A DNA stretch of 64,000 bases from Brevibacterium sp. 'Marine' (GCF_012844365.1 NZ_CP051626.1:372001-436000); one strand, 5' to 3'. Counted from the first letter of the stretch, positions 23,743 through 31,753 are shown. Numbers and translations: made by a program. The notes: generated by a model from the letters alone, not told the origin.

Positions 23743-24165
23743 ATGAGCGCAATGGAGCCGATCAACACTCACGATGTCCCACTCAGCCACGAACCGATCG
23801 AGGAATGGCAGAATGTTCCGGCCGCCTCGGCGGGAGAAGCCGACACGGTCGAGTCGCTCGAGTCGGAAGGATCGGCCGCCTCGGCGAAGGAACCGGTGAC
23901 GACGGGATTCGCCGAACTCGGCACCATCGGCGGCGCCGACTTCGGGCTGTGGGAGATGAGCGGGGGATCGATGCGGGATATCGAAGGCGACGAAGTCTTC
24001 CTCGTCATCTCCGGGACCGGCCGCATCGAATTCGACGAACCCTGCCGTGACCCCATCGAATTGGCGCCGGGTTCGCTGGTCCGCCTCGACGAGGGGATGA
24101 AGACGCGCTGGTACATCGACGGTGCTCCGCTGCGGAAGCTGTTCATCGCGCCCAGCGAAGGGTGA
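23743..24165 (+). CDS. Cupin_3 (EutQ-like, DUF861) protein
   Basis: A 140-residue protein with a C-terminal cupin_3 barrel: DFGLWEMSGGSMRDIEGDEVFLVISGTGRIEFDE, then LAPGSLVRLDEGMKTRWYI and LRKLFIAP. The N-terminal 50 residues are acidic linker. The usual metal-binding histidines of cupins are missing, as is common in this subfamily. The start at 23743 sits 6 nt after TACACT, so the transcript is leaderless; an in-frame start at 23713 is less likely. It is divergent from the amine oxidase with which such cupins are often paired, and may bind that pathway's ligand. Confidence 0.8.
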   Translation: MSAMEPINTHDVPLSHEPIEEWQNVPAASAGEADTVESLESEGSAASAKEPVTTGFAELGTIGGADFGLWEMSGGSMRDIEGDEVFLVISGTGRIEFDEPCRDPIELAPGSLVRLDEGMKTRWYIDGAPLRKLFIAPSEG

Positions 24166-24278
24166 ACTTCTGGTGAGCAGGGAGCGCAGGGCTGAGGGAG
24201 TCGGGAAAACGTCATGGGCGCGGATCATCCTCGTTGAGTATTGTCGAAGACAGCCCGATCGGACGAAAGGGATCGACG

Positions 24279-24836
24279 ATGATCGACTTGGCCCACCCGC
24301 GCGACCTCGTCATGATCGGCGCGATCTTCGGACTTGCTGCGTTCATCTGGTCGGGCTGGGCACAGGAAGCGCCGCCCAAAGCACTGGTCTGGCGACTCGT
24401 GCTCGCCGGGCTTGGAGTCGCGGGACTCGCCCTCGCCGTACCGAGCATTCTCACCGCCATCGGCAACTGGTCGGAACCCAGTGCCTTCACCGCCGGGACG
24501 TCCGCGTTCACGCTCTACCTCATCGTTTTCTGGGCGGAGGTCATCATCGGGGCGGTGGCGAGCTTCTTCCTCATTCGCGTAGGTCAGGCCGAGAACGTCG
24601 CCCCGCTCATCCTCGCGATCGTCGGAGTCCACTTCTTCGCGCTCGCCGTTGTGTTCGGGCAGCCCGTCCTCCACTTGGCAGGTCTGCTGCTGACGGTCAT
24701 CGCAGTCGTGGCATTCGTCCTGCCGCGCGAGACTGCCGCGCCGAGCTTCTGGTGCGGCATCCTCGGTGCTCCGGTCTTCCTCGGCATCGGCCTGTGGTGT
24801 CTGCTGGCTGGTCGCAGCGCGCTCAGCGCCGGATGA
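24279..24836 (+). CDS. Integral membrane protein of unknown function
   Basis: A 185-residue protein with about six hydrophobic segments (LVMIGAIFGLAAFIWSGW; LVLAGLGVAGLALAVP; AFTLYLIVFWAEVIIGAVASFFLI; PLILAIVGVHFFALAVVFG; LAGLLLTVIAVVAFVLP; SFWCGILGAPVFLGIGLWCLL). The pattern resembles small actinobacterial membrane proteins annotated only as hypothetical. GAAAGGG precedes the ATG. It lies between the cupin and the second aminotransferase on the same strand. No function is assigned. Confidence 0.68.
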   Translation: MIDLAHPRDLVMIGAIFGLAAFIWSGWAQEAPPKALVWRLVLAGLGVAGLALAVPSILTAIGNWSEPSAFTAGTSAFTLYLIVFWAEVIIGAVASFFLIRVGQAENVAPLILAIVGVHFFALAVVFGQPVLHLAGLLLTVIAVVAFVLPRETAAPSFWCGILGAPVFLGIGLWCLLAGRSALSAG

Positions 24837-24976
24837 AACTCGGACACCGCTGACAATCCCTGGTCAGGTGCTCTATCGTGAGTGAACCGGTGCGAGCCGT
24901 GCTTCCGGCAGGTTCCGCCCCACAGTCCGCAACACCCCTGGACCCCTCAATATGGACCCCGAAGAAGGAGCCGACG

Positions 24977-26170
24977 ATGAAGACTGCTCGCCGCTTGGAC
25001 AACCTCGGCACCGAGACCGCGTTCCGCGTGGCTCAAGCCGCCGCCGAATGGAAGGCTCGCGGCAATGAGGTGTTCCCGTTCCACCTCGGCGATCTCAATT
25101 TCCCGCTGGCCGGCCACATCGTCGAAGCCCTCGACCAGGCGATCGCCGACGGCAAGACCGGCTACTGCCCGGGACCGGGAATCCCGGAACTGCGGGGGGC
25201 GCTCGCCGATGACATCGGCTCGCGGCGCGGAATGACGATCGACCCCGCCGAGGTGGTCGTGACCACCGGAGGCAAGCCCGTGATCACGAAATTCCTCCAA
25301 GCGGTGATGAACCCCGGCGAGGGTGTGCTCTACCCGAATCCCGGGTTCCCCATCTACGAGTCCCAGATCGAATACCTCGGCGGTACGGCGCTGCCCTACC
25401 GGTACGTCCCGACCTCCGACGGGTTCGCCATCGACCTCGACCACCTGCGGGCATCCATCGATGAGAACACCACGGCCATCATCTACAACGACCTGCAGAA
25501 TCCGATCTCCGCAGAATCCACTCCGGGCGAACGTGAGGCTATTGCTGCGATCGCGCAGGAATTCGACCTGTGGGTGCTCTCCGATGAGGCGTATTTCGAG
25601 ATGCGCTATCGCGGGAAGTCGCAGTCGATCGCCGCGCTGCCGGGTATGCGCGAGCGCACCGTCATCCTCTACACGTTCTCGAAGAAGTACGCGATGACCG
25701 GGTCACGGCTCGGCTGCGCGGTGGCGCCGAAGGAAGTCGCCGAGGCGATCTCGCTGATGAACACCAACGACGAATCGTGCACGAACCAGTACGTGCAGTG
25801 GGCGGGGATCGCTGCCCTGCGCGGACCGCAGGGGCCGGTGGGGCAGATGTTGGAGGTGCTGCGCAAACGGCGCGATGCCACCTGTCGACTCATCAATGAG
25901 ATCCCCGGCATGAGTGTGGCGACACCGGGCTCGACGTTCTACGTCTTCCCCGATGTCACCGAGGCGATGGAGTCGAAGGGGATCGCGACTCTGGCGGACT
26001 TCTCCACCGAGGCGCTGCATGCCACGGGTGTCTCGTTCTGCACCCGCGAGCACTTCGGCTCACCGCAGCCCGGGGAGGACCGGTCCTATATCCGGCTGGC
26101 CTATTCGGGCATCGATGAAACCGCGATCACTCGCGGCCTGGGCCGCCTCAAGGAGTGGATCGAATCCTGA
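24977..26170 (+). CDS. Class I/II aminotransferase
   Basis: A 397-residue PLP aminotransferase. It has GKTGYCPGPGIPELRGALA, the glycine-rich VTTGGKPVITKFLQAVMNPGE, NDLQNPISAESTP in place of the usual N-P-TG, DEAYFEMRYRGKS, the lysine segment YTFSKKYAMTGSRLGCAVAP, and a C-terminal YIRLAYSG carrying the substrate-carboxylate Arg. The NDLQNP variation makes it an outlier among aspartate-type enzymes. AAGGAG lies 6 nt before the ATG. The thioesterase gene converges on its 3' end. The amino donor/acceptor pair is unknown. Confidence 0.9.
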   Translation: MKTARRLDNLGTETAFRVAQAAAEWKARGNEVFPFHLGDLNFPLAGHIVEALDQAIADGKTGYCPGPGIPELRGALADDIGSRRGMTIDPAEVVVTTGGKPVITKFLQAVMNPGEGVLYPNPGFPIYESQIEYLGGTALPYRYVPTSDGFAIDLDHLRASIDENTTAIIYNDLQNPISAESTPGEREAIAAIAQEFDLWVLSDEAYFEMRYRGKSQSIAALPGMRERTVILYTFSKKYAMTGSRLGCAVAPKEVAEAISLMNTNDESCTNQYVQWAGIAALRGPQGPVGQMLEVLRKRRDATCRLINEIPGMSVATPGSTFYVFPDVTEAMESKGIATLADFSTEALHATGVSFCTREHFGSPQPGEDRSYIRLAYSGIDETAITRGLGRLKEWIES

Positions 26171-26203
26171 ACCGGTCGGGGCAGGCGGTGCGGTGGGGCT
26201 CGG

Positions 26204-26746
26204 CTAGTTCCAGCTGCTCCAGGCAGGCCGCCGAGTGCTCGGCAGCGCGTTTTCACGACGCCACTCGTGGAGCCAGTCGGGCAGTTCAGGTGCATTCTCC
26301 GGCACTCCGAACGCCTCGATGAGGTCGTCCCTGGTGAGCGGGCCACTGTCCGAGATCACGCGCGTGGCGACATAGGCGCGGGCAAAGATCTCTCCAGCGA
26401 CGACCATGCGATGTTCGAAGAACACGGTGCGCTCATCGATGCCGCAGATCTTGGTCTCGAGGCTGTAGCGCTGCCAGAGTTTCAGCGACTTGCGGAAGCT
26501 GACGGTCTCGGCGCTGACGACACCGGTCCAGCCGCGCTCACGCATCGCCTGCCATGCACTGCTGCGCACCATCATGTCGAGTCGACCCAGGTCCATGATC
26601 GAGAGGTACTTGCCGTTGTTGAGATGCATGAAGATGTCGATCTCGCCCAGGTGGACGCGCATGGGCAGGGAATACGTGTCCCAGATATCGCGCGCGGAGC
26701 GTCGATGGGACCTGAGCAGGTGCAGAATCATGCGGAAGAAGTGCAT
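26204..26746 (-). CDS. Acyl-CoA thioesterase, hot-dog fold
   Basis: A 180-residue 4HBT-like protein. The family pattern includes VHLGEIDIFMHLNNGKYLSIMDLGRLDMMVRS, where the Asp and Asn segment form the active site, then VSAETVSFRKSLKLWQRYSLETKICGIDERTVFFEHRMV. Such proteins hydrolyse acyl-CoA thioesters. The ATG is 12 nt after a TATAGT box, so the leader is very short. It is convergent with the aminotransferase and divergent from the iron-transport unit. Confidence 0.85.
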   Translation of the reverse strand: MHFFRMILHLLRSHRRSARDIWDTYSLPMRVHLGEIDIFMHLNNGKYLSIMDLGRLDMMVRSSAWQAMRERGWTGVVSAETVSFRKSLKLWQRYSLETKICGIDERTVFFEHRMVVAGEIFARAYVATRVISDSGPLTRDDLIEAFGVPENAPELPDWLHEWRRENALPSTRRPAWSSWN

Positions 26747-26816
26747 GGAACCAAGGTTACTATATGGTAATTTTCCTGTGGATCAGAGCCATGCGGCAAT
26801 GCGCCCGAATGGCTGG

Positions 26817-26867
26817 TTGATCAGGCCGACCGGTTGATCAGGCCGACCGGTTGATCAGGCCGACCGG
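26817..26867. repeat. Three perfect 17-bp tandem repeats
   Basis: TTGATCAGGCCGACCGG is repeated three times without mismatch, at 26817-26833, 26834-26850 and 26851-26867. It lies between the thioesterase promoter and the DtxR-like box of the iron operon. Each unit contains the palindrome TGATCA. It may be a copy-variable spacer or a multi-site operator. Confidence 0.9.
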
Positions 26868-26885
26868 CTGGTCGAAGCTTCTGAG

Positions 26886-26904
26886 TCAGGGTAGCCTTAC
26901 CTAT
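26886..26904. promoter_or_regulatory. DtxR/IdeR-type iron box
   Basis: TCAGGGTAGCCTTACCTAT matches the classic 19-bp DtxR/IdeR consensus (TTAGGTTAGCCTAACCTAA) at 15 of 19 positions. It lies 50-68 nt upstream of the lipoprotein gene. It predicts repression by iron-loaded DtxR. Confidence 0.78.
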
Positions 26905-26953
26905 GTCCGGGTCGCGGTGCCTCTGCGACCATTCATCCTGACGAAAGATCCGC

Positions 26954-27886
26954 ATGATGTCGAACTCAGTCCGATTCCGACCGATTGCCGCAGGTGCTGC
27001 CGTGCTCAGCATTCTCGCGGTGCTGTCCGCATGCGAGGCCGGCGGTGATCGAGAGAAGCCGGAGAGCGGCAAAGATACTCACTCGGTCGAGCATGCGCGT
27101 GGCGTCTCCGAGGTCATCGCTGAGACCGATGAGGTCGTCACTCTCGAGCCGCTCGAGCTCGACACCGCGGTCGCCCTTGGGGTCACGCCACTCGGTGCGG
27201 CAGTCGCGAGCAATGTCACGGGCATCCCCGAGTACCTCGAGGCTGACGGTGTGGAGTCTGTCGGCACGGTGCCCGAGCCGAATCTCGAAGCCATTGCTGC
27301 GCTTGAACCCGAACTCATCCTCGGCACGGAGTCACGGCATTCGAAGCTCTACGACAAGCTCGAGGACATCGCCCCGACAGTATTCATCGCCAGCCAAGCC
27401 GATTCGTGGAGGGACAACGCACTTCTCGTTGGGGACGCCCTGGGCCGCAGGGCGGAGGCGTCCGAACTGCTCGAAGAGGTCGATGATCGCTGTGCGGCGA
27501 TCAGGGACGAACACGACATCGACGGTGAGACCGCGCAGATGATCCGTCCCCGGGACGAGGCGACGCTGAGTCTCTACGGCCCGTCTTCCTTTGCCGGCAG
27601 CCTGCTCGAATGCGTGGGCTATACGATTCCCGATCAGATCTGGGCCGATGGTCTGCAGGCGGACATCTCTCCGGAGAACGCCGTCGACGCCCGGGCAGAC
27701 GCGGTGTTCGTCACCGTCGACGACGTCAGCGACGACTCCGGAATCCCCGAGGTGGTCGCCGGGAACTCCGACGCATTCCCCGATGTGACCCCCGTCGACA
27801 CCAGTTACTGGGTCTCTGGAGTGGGGCCGAAGGGCGCTCACAAGGTGCTTGACGACATCGAGGCGTACCTCGATGCCCACGCATGA
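26954..27886 (+). CDS. Iron-siderophore ABC transporter substrate-binding lipoprotein
   Basis: A 310-residue lipoprotein: basic N-terminus, hydrophobic stretch AGAAVLSILAVLSAC with the lipobox LSAC and lipidated Cys27, then a class III periplasmic-binding fold (VTLEPLELDTAVALGVTPLGAA, VGTVPEPNLEAIAALEPELILG, AQMIRPRDEATLSLYGPSSFAGSLLE). This matches FecB/FepB-type ferric-siderophore binders. No permease or ATPase genes are adjacent, so it must use partners encoded elsewhere. It overlaps the siderophore-interacting protein by ATGA and lies behind a DtxR-like box. The start is one of two consecutive ATGs (26954 or 26957). Confidence 0.87.
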   Translation: MMSNSVRFRPIAAGAAVLSILAVLSACEAGGDREKPESGKDTHSVEHARGVSEVIAETDEVVTLEPLELDTAVALGVTPLGAAVASNVTGIPEYLEADGVESVGTVPEPNLEAIAALEPELILGTESRHSKLYDKLEDIAPTVFIASQADSWRDNALLVGDALGRRAEASELLEEVDDRCAAIRDEHDIDGETAQMIRPRDEATLSLYGPSSFAGSLLECVGYTIPDQIWADGLQADISPENAVDARADAVFVTVDDVSDDSGIPEVVAGNSDAFPDVTPVDTSYWVSGVGPKGAHKVLDDIEAYLDAHA

Positions 27887-28776
27887 CCGGAGGCGCGATC
27901 GAGCACACATCGTCGACTCGGCCGTGGGCCTATACGGCGTTTCAAGTCAGCGTCTCCACAGTGAAGAGGATCACTCCGAACTTCCTGCGTGTGACCTTCG
28001 CCGGTGATACTCTCGAGCATTTCGCTCCTTGGGGGCTCGATCAGCGCATCAAGCTGGTCTTGCCGCTGCATGACGGGACCATCACCGATTTCGGCCTGCT
28101 GCAGGACCCGACCCCGCATCCGTCGGAGTGGTACGCGCGATGGAAGCGGCTTCCTGTCGACGAGCGCAACGTCCTCCGGACATACACACCGTCGGGGATT
28201 CGGCCGGGAGCGGCAGAGGTCGATGTCGACATCTTCATCCACGAACCTGCCGGACCAGTTTCCCTGTGGGCACAGAGCGCACAGGTGGGGGATCGACTCG
28301 TCATCAATGGACCGGACGTGCGCAACGGATTCACCGGATATGGTTTGCACTGGGAACCGGGCTCGGCCACGAAGCTCCTGCTCATCGGAGATGAGACGGC
28401 ATTCCCCGCGATCGCGAACATCCACAGCAGCCTCGGTGACGGCTTCGAAGCCGAGATCCTCGTCGAGGCCTCGGATCCGCTCGACAGGGAGTTGCTGCCG
28501 ACTGGTCCGGGCGTGCAGCTGGGTGCTCCGACCGCGGGGCCCGGCTCCGGTTTCGAGCCGATGGTCCGCGAGTGGGGGCGTCGACAGCTGCGGGCAGACC
28601 CGAGTCCGGCGGACCCGCACCCTGCCTGTCCGGCGGACGACTTGTACGTATGGATCGCCGGGGAAGCGGGCGCGGTGACGAGGACGAGGAGATACCTTGC
28701 CAAGGAGCTGGGCATCCCGAAGGGCCGTATTTCCTTTCTCGGTTACTGGAAGGAAGGCGGACCGCTCGTCGCCTGA
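27883..28776 (+). CDS. Siderophore-interacting FAD reductase
   Basis: A 297-residue member of the SIP family. The FAD-binding N-terminal barrel shows ITPNFLRVTFAGDTLEHF and VLRTYTPSGIRPGAAEVDVDIFIH, with RTYTP binding FAD. The C-terminal NAD(P)H domain shows LLIGDETAFPAIANI, WIAGEAGAVTRTRRYLAKELG and SFLGYWKEG. Such enzymes reduce ferric siderophores in the cytosol to release iron. The start overlaps the lipoprotein gene's stop by 4 nt, so import and release are translationally coupled. Iron regulation is inferred from the upstream DtxR-like box. Confidence 0.92.
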   Translation: MTGGAIEHTSSTRPWAYTAFQVSVSTVKRITPNFLRVTFAGDTLEHFAPWGLDQRIKLVLPLHDGTITDFGLLQDPTPHPSEWYARWKRLPVDERNVLRTYTPSGIRPGAAEVDVDIFIHEPAGPVSLWAQSAQVGDRLVINGPDVRNGFTGYGLHWEPGSATKLLLIGDETAFPAIANIHSSLGDGFEAEILVEASDPLDRELLPTGPGVQLGAPTAGPGSGFEPMVREWGRRQLRADPSPADPHPACPADDLYVWIAGEAGAVTRTRRYLAKELGIPKGRISFLGYWKEGGPLVA

Positions 28777-28879
28777 GCCGGGCCGATGCGGCTGGCCCCG
28801 AATCAGATAGCCCGGGATCGGCCGGCTCGTCGGGGAAACATCCCCATGGGCGGGGGAGCCGCCTCGGCGAGGGTGTGTG

Positions 28880-29806
28880 TCAGTCCTTTGCAGGCTGGGG
28901 TTCGCGACCGGGGATGAACGGTGATTCTTCGGGTTCGGGGTGGCGTTTCCACTGGGCGAGCATGATGATGACGCCGAGTGCGACGGCGCCGATCGCGCCC
29001 CACACGTTGGTCCGCAGGCCGAGGATGATGAAGCTCGGGTCGAGGCGGATGGATTCCCAGACGATGCGGCCTGCGCCGTACCACATGAGGTAGACGGCGA
29101 AGAGGCGTCCCCACTGGAAGAAGATGTGGCGGGACAGGTAGAGCAGGGCAAGGGCGCCGAGGCTGTTCCAGATGACCTCGTAGAGGAACGTCGGGTGGAA
29201 GAGCGTGCCGGGGGGAGTGCCCAGCGGAATGGCCGGGTTGCCGGGATCGATCTCGAGACCCCAGGGCAGGGTGGTCGGCAGGCCGAAGAGCTCCTGGTTG
29301 AACCAGTTGCCGAAGCGTCCGCAAGCCTGGGCGAGGATGAGGCCCGGGGCCAGGGCATCGAGCAGGGTGGTGAGTTTGAGGCCGAGCCTGCGGCACATGA
29401 TCCACGCGCCCAAGGTGCCGCCGATGAGTGAGCCGAAGATGGCGATGCCGCCCTCCCAGATCGCCCAGACCGAGCCGGGTTCGAACGGATTCCACGGGTT
29501 GCGGCCGGGTCCGAAGTAGTCCGTGTAGTGCGTGATGACGTGGTAGATGCGGGCGAAGACGATGGCCATCGGGACGGCCAGAGTCGCGATGTCGAGGACC
29601 TGCCAGTCCTCGACGCCGCGCTTGGTCAGGCGACGGTTGGTCAGCACGATGGCGATGATGATGCCCGCGAGGATGCACAGCGCATAGAAGTGGATCGTCA
29701 GCGGTCCGAGTTGGAAGCTCGAGATGGACGGGCTGGGGATCGCTGCCGAGATGTCGTGCGGAAGTGTGGTCTCGGCGAGGAGTGCGCTCGTGGGAACTGC
29801 AGGCAT
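28880..29806 (-). CDS. lgt: Prolipoprotein diacylglyceryl transferase
   Basis: A 308-residue, seven-helix membrane enzyme that moves diacylglycerol from phosphatidylglycerol onto the lipobox Cys of prolipoproteins. The Lgt signature GRFGNWFNQELFG is present near residue 155, with IWEGGIAIFGSLIGG and HPTFLYEVIWNSLG, including the catalytic-face Arg and the conserved His-Pro. The C-terminal tail is hydrophilic. The ATG at 29806 is 6 nt after TAGACT on the minus strand, so this transcript appears leaderless. It is not linked to trp genes as in some actinobacteria. Confidence 0.96.
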   Translation of the reverse strand: MPAVPTSALLAETTLPHDISAAIPSPSISSFQLGPLTIHFYALCILAGIIIAIVLTNRRLTKRGVEDWQVLDIATLAVPMAIVFARIYHVITHYTDYFGPGRNPWNPFEPGSVWAIWEGGIAIFGSLIGGTLGAWIMCRRLGLKLTTLLDALAPGLILAQACGRFGNWFNQELFGLPTTLPWGLEIDPGNPAIPLGTPPGTLFHPTFLYEVIWNSLGALALLYLSRHIFFQWGRLFAVYLMWYGAGRIVWESIRLDPSFIILGLRTNVWGAIGAVALGVIIMLAQWKRHPEPEESPFIPGREPQPAKD

Positions 29807-29812
29807 GAGCCC

Positions 29813-29818
29813 AGTCTA
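29813..29818 (-). promoter_or_regulatory. -10 box of leaderless lgt transcript
   Basis: On the minus strand TAGACT is followed by GGGCTC and the lgt ATG, with no ribosome binding site. Confidence 0.6.
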
Positions 29819-29869
29819 TTTGTGGTGGCTGAGAATGCGTTATTCGGCTGCCGGCCCGCTGAGCATCCC

Positions 29870-30196
29870 TTATGCGGCGGCCAGCCCGCCGTCGGTCGCC
29901 CGCTCCTCGCGGATGCTCCGGCGGTGGCGCAGTCGGGTCCGCAGCCGGTGGCCGGCCTCGACCAGGGCGAAGCCGATGACGAGGATTCCGAGGGTGACCA
30001 GCCCGTGCTCCAAGGGGAACGACCCCGGAGCGAAGACTGGGTCGTTGACGTCATCGAAGCTGGCCAGACGCAGATACAGGGTCTGGAAGACGAATGCCCA
30101 CAAGTAGGCGACGGCATAGCTGAGGTGGGCGGCGAGTCTTGAGCGGAGGAGGTAGCCGAGCCAAAAGGCTCCGAGCGCGGTGACGATGGCGATCAT
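29870..30196 (-). CDS. Small membrane protein of unknown function
   Basis: A 108-residue protein with three hydrophobic segments (MIAIVTALGAFWLGYLL; LSYAVAYLWAFVFQTLYL; LVTLGILVIGFALVEAG) and a basic C-terminus (RLRTRLRHRRSIREERATDG). The ATG at 30196 has AAGGGA 9 nt upstream; the ATG at 30205 directly abuts that site and is less likely. It begins 5 nt after the stop of the mycothiol-dependent enzyme and is surely cotranscribed with it. No family is recognised. Confidence 0.7.
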   Translation of the reverse strand: MIAIVTALGAFWLGYLLRSRLAAHLSYAVAYLWAFVFQTLYLRLASFDDVNDPVFAPGSFPLEHGLVTLGILVIGFALVEAGHRLRTRLRHRRSIREERATDGGLAAA

Positions 30197-30201
30197 GGTG
30201 A

Positions 30202-30867
30202 TCATTCCCTTGAGATGGACGGTGGCGTGAGCAGGGAGATTCCCGGTCCGGAAAGGTGCGGCAGCGCAGCCTCGGTGCGACCGGTGACAAGCAGGAGCAG
30301 ATCGCCGAGGCGGCCCTCGATCAGTTCGCCTGATCCGACGGCGAAGTTCGCGTCGGAGGCGGAGAGTTTCGCGTCGGTGGCGGAAAGTCGAATGCCGCGC
30401 AGTCGTCGCTGCGCGTGGAACGGCCAGCCCATCGACCAAGCATGCGCGAAGGCGGCGAGGCCCGCGCTGGTGGGGATCATGCGATCGATCCCGAGCGGCC
30501 GTGCGATGTCCTGTCCGTGGACGATGATGTCGAGGAGGGCATTGTCCGGGTTGGTCAGCGGAGGCAGGTGCCTGGAATCGGCGGTGCGGCGGAGCTCTGT
30601 GATGATTTGGTCGGTCGGTCGTTGAGCGTATTCACGGGCGATATCGCGCCCGAAGGCCCAGAGGTCGCCACGGGAGTGCAGGATGCCGACGACGATCTGT
30701 CCCAATGTGGGCGCGGTCGGAGTCATCGCCAAGTGCGCTGCCACATCCTGCACGCTCCACTCGGAGCACAGGGACGGGGCCGCCCATTGCTCGGGCGTGA
30801 GTGTGTCGAGCGTGTCGGCAAGGCTGAGGCGTTCGCGACTGACGGTGGACCACAGTGCATCATCCAT
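30202..30867 (-). CDS. Maleylpyruvate isomerase-type mycothiol-dependent enzyme
   Basis: A 221-residue DinB-like four-helix protein of the mycothiol-dependent maleylpyruvate isomerase family. It has LTPEQWAAPSLCSEWSVQDVAAHLAM near residue 23, where His47 is a metal ligand, and DNALLDIIVHGQDIARPLG near 107, where the HGQD His is another. These enzymes use mycothiol for isomerisation or S-transfer. A 7-residue duplication (LSATDAKLSASDAN) near residue 161 reflects a 21-bp tandem duplication at 30346-30387. GAGGAG lies 7 nt before the ATG. It is divergent from a MarR regulator across a 27-bp palindrome, its probable operator. The substrate is unknown. Confidence 0.82.
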   Translation of the reverse strand: MDDALWSTVSRERLSLADTLDTLTPEQWAAPSLCSEWSVQDVAAHLAMTPTAPTLGQIVVGILHSRGDLWAFGRDIAREYAQRPTDQIITELRRTADSRHLPPLTNPDNALLDIIVHGQDIARPLGIDRMIPTSAGLAAFAHAWSMGWPFHAQRRLRGIRLSATDAKLSASDANFAVGSGELIEGRLGDLLLLVTGRTEAALPHLSGPGISLLTPPSISRE

Positions 30868-30877
30868 GATGCTTCTC

Positions 30878-30959
30878 CTCGGTGAAGGGATGGTCTGTCT
30901 GTGCGGGAGGAATCCTCCCTCGGTGAAGGGATGGTCTATTTGAGCGGGAGGATTCCTTG
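30878..30959. repeat. Imperfect 41-bp tandem duplication
   Basis: Two adjacent 41-bp copies (30878-30918 and 30919-30959) both start CTCGGTGAAGGGATGGTCT and share GCGGGAGGA, with about six differences. They lie immediately upstream of the mycothiol-dependent enzyme gene. The ribosome binding site precedes them on the coding side, so the duplication lengthens that gene's leader. Confidence 0.85.
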
Positions 30960-31059
30960 GTGAGGCGGCGATCGTCCTGTGCGAGGGCCCGTCTTCAGCG
31001 GGTGACCCGATTCAGGGTGGAGTCGTCTTCTGCGGTGAATGAGAGCGGTGGAATAACAG

Positions 31060-31086
31060 ATAATAGTCAGATAGTCTGACTATTAT
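31060..31086. promoter_or_regulatory. MarR-type operator palindrome
   Basis: ATAATAGTCAGA (31060-31071), spacer TAG, then the exact complement TCTGACTATTAT (31075-31086). The 12-bp perfect arms, the AT-rich context and the position between the divergent enzyme and MarR genes fit an autoregulatory MarR site. Confidence 0.82.
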
Positions 31087-31138
31087 AGAGTGCCTGGCGA
31101 GGTGGCACAAGAGCAGTTCGAGCCAGTGAGGAATGCTG

Positions 31139-31615
31139 ATGGGCGAACAGCACACGACGGCGGGTTCGAGTGGGCAGCCGGATTCGAGCCCAGCGCCGAG
31201 CCTCGGGATGCTCGCCTTCCTCGCATACCGTCAGATGGAGATGCGATCGATGGACGCAGTCGGAGCCGCCGGGCACACGATCACCCTGTCGCAGGCGCGG
31301 CTGTTCGAGCGGGTCAGTCCCGAGGGCTCCCGGCTGACCGAGCTCGCCGATGCCGCGCAGCTGACGAAGCAGAGTGCGGCCTACCTGGTCGATGAACTCA
31401 TCACGGCCGGCTATTTGGAGCGTTCGAGGGATCCCAAGGACGGTCGTGCCAAGCTCATCTCCATCACCGACCGCGGGTTCGAAGTCATCGCCATCGCCCG
31501 CCAGGCGGAGGCCGAGGTTGAGGGCGAATGGAGGATCCACCTCGGGGACGAATCATTCGACATGCTTCAGCGGCTGCTCGTCGAACTGCGCGAAGTCACG
31601 GACCCTTTTCGCTGA
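31139..31615 (+). CDS. MarR family transcriptional regulator
   Basis: A 158-residue winged-helix regulator: ITLSQARLFERVSPEGSRLTELADAAQLTKQSAAYLVDELITAGYLERSRDPKDGRAKLISITDRG, with the wing DPKDGRAK as in all MarR proteins. The first 25 residues are low-complexity. The ATG at 31139 has GAGGA 6 nt upstream; an ATG two codons earlier abuts that site. It should bind the palindrome at 31060-31086 and repress itself and the divergent mycothiol-dependent enzyme operon until an effector binds. Confidence 0.9.
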   Translation: MGEQHTTAGSSGQPDSSPAPSLGMLAFLAYRQMEMRSMDAVGAAGHTITLSQARLFERVSPEGSRLTELADAAQLTKQSAAYLVDELITAGYLERSRDPKDGRAKLISITDRGFEVIAIARQAEAEVEGEWRIHLGDESFDMLQRLLVELREVTDPFR

Positions 31616-31672
31616 GGGGTGAACGTGCCGGTGCCCTTCGCGCTCGCATTGGGATGGAGGCGCGGCCGCGGC

Positions 31673-31753
31673 TCTCGCACCGACGCGGCCGGGGGCGCCT
31701 CTCGCGCCGACGCGGGCGGGGAGGCGTCTCTCGCACCGACGGGGCCGGGGGTG
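31673..31753. repeat. Three imperfect GC-rich repeats between genes
   Basis: Units of 27-29 bp that begin TCTCGCRCCGACG recur at about 31673, 31700 and 31729. They lie in the 210-nt space between the MarR gene and the end of the DUF222-HNH gene. Open frames crossing them are low-complexity and not credible genes. Confidence 0.6.

Noticed and set aside
24122..24853. 243-codon plus-strand frame overlapping the membrane protein at 24279
   Set aside because: It is Arg-rich shadow coding with no family motif; the overlapping frame gives clean transmembrane helices.
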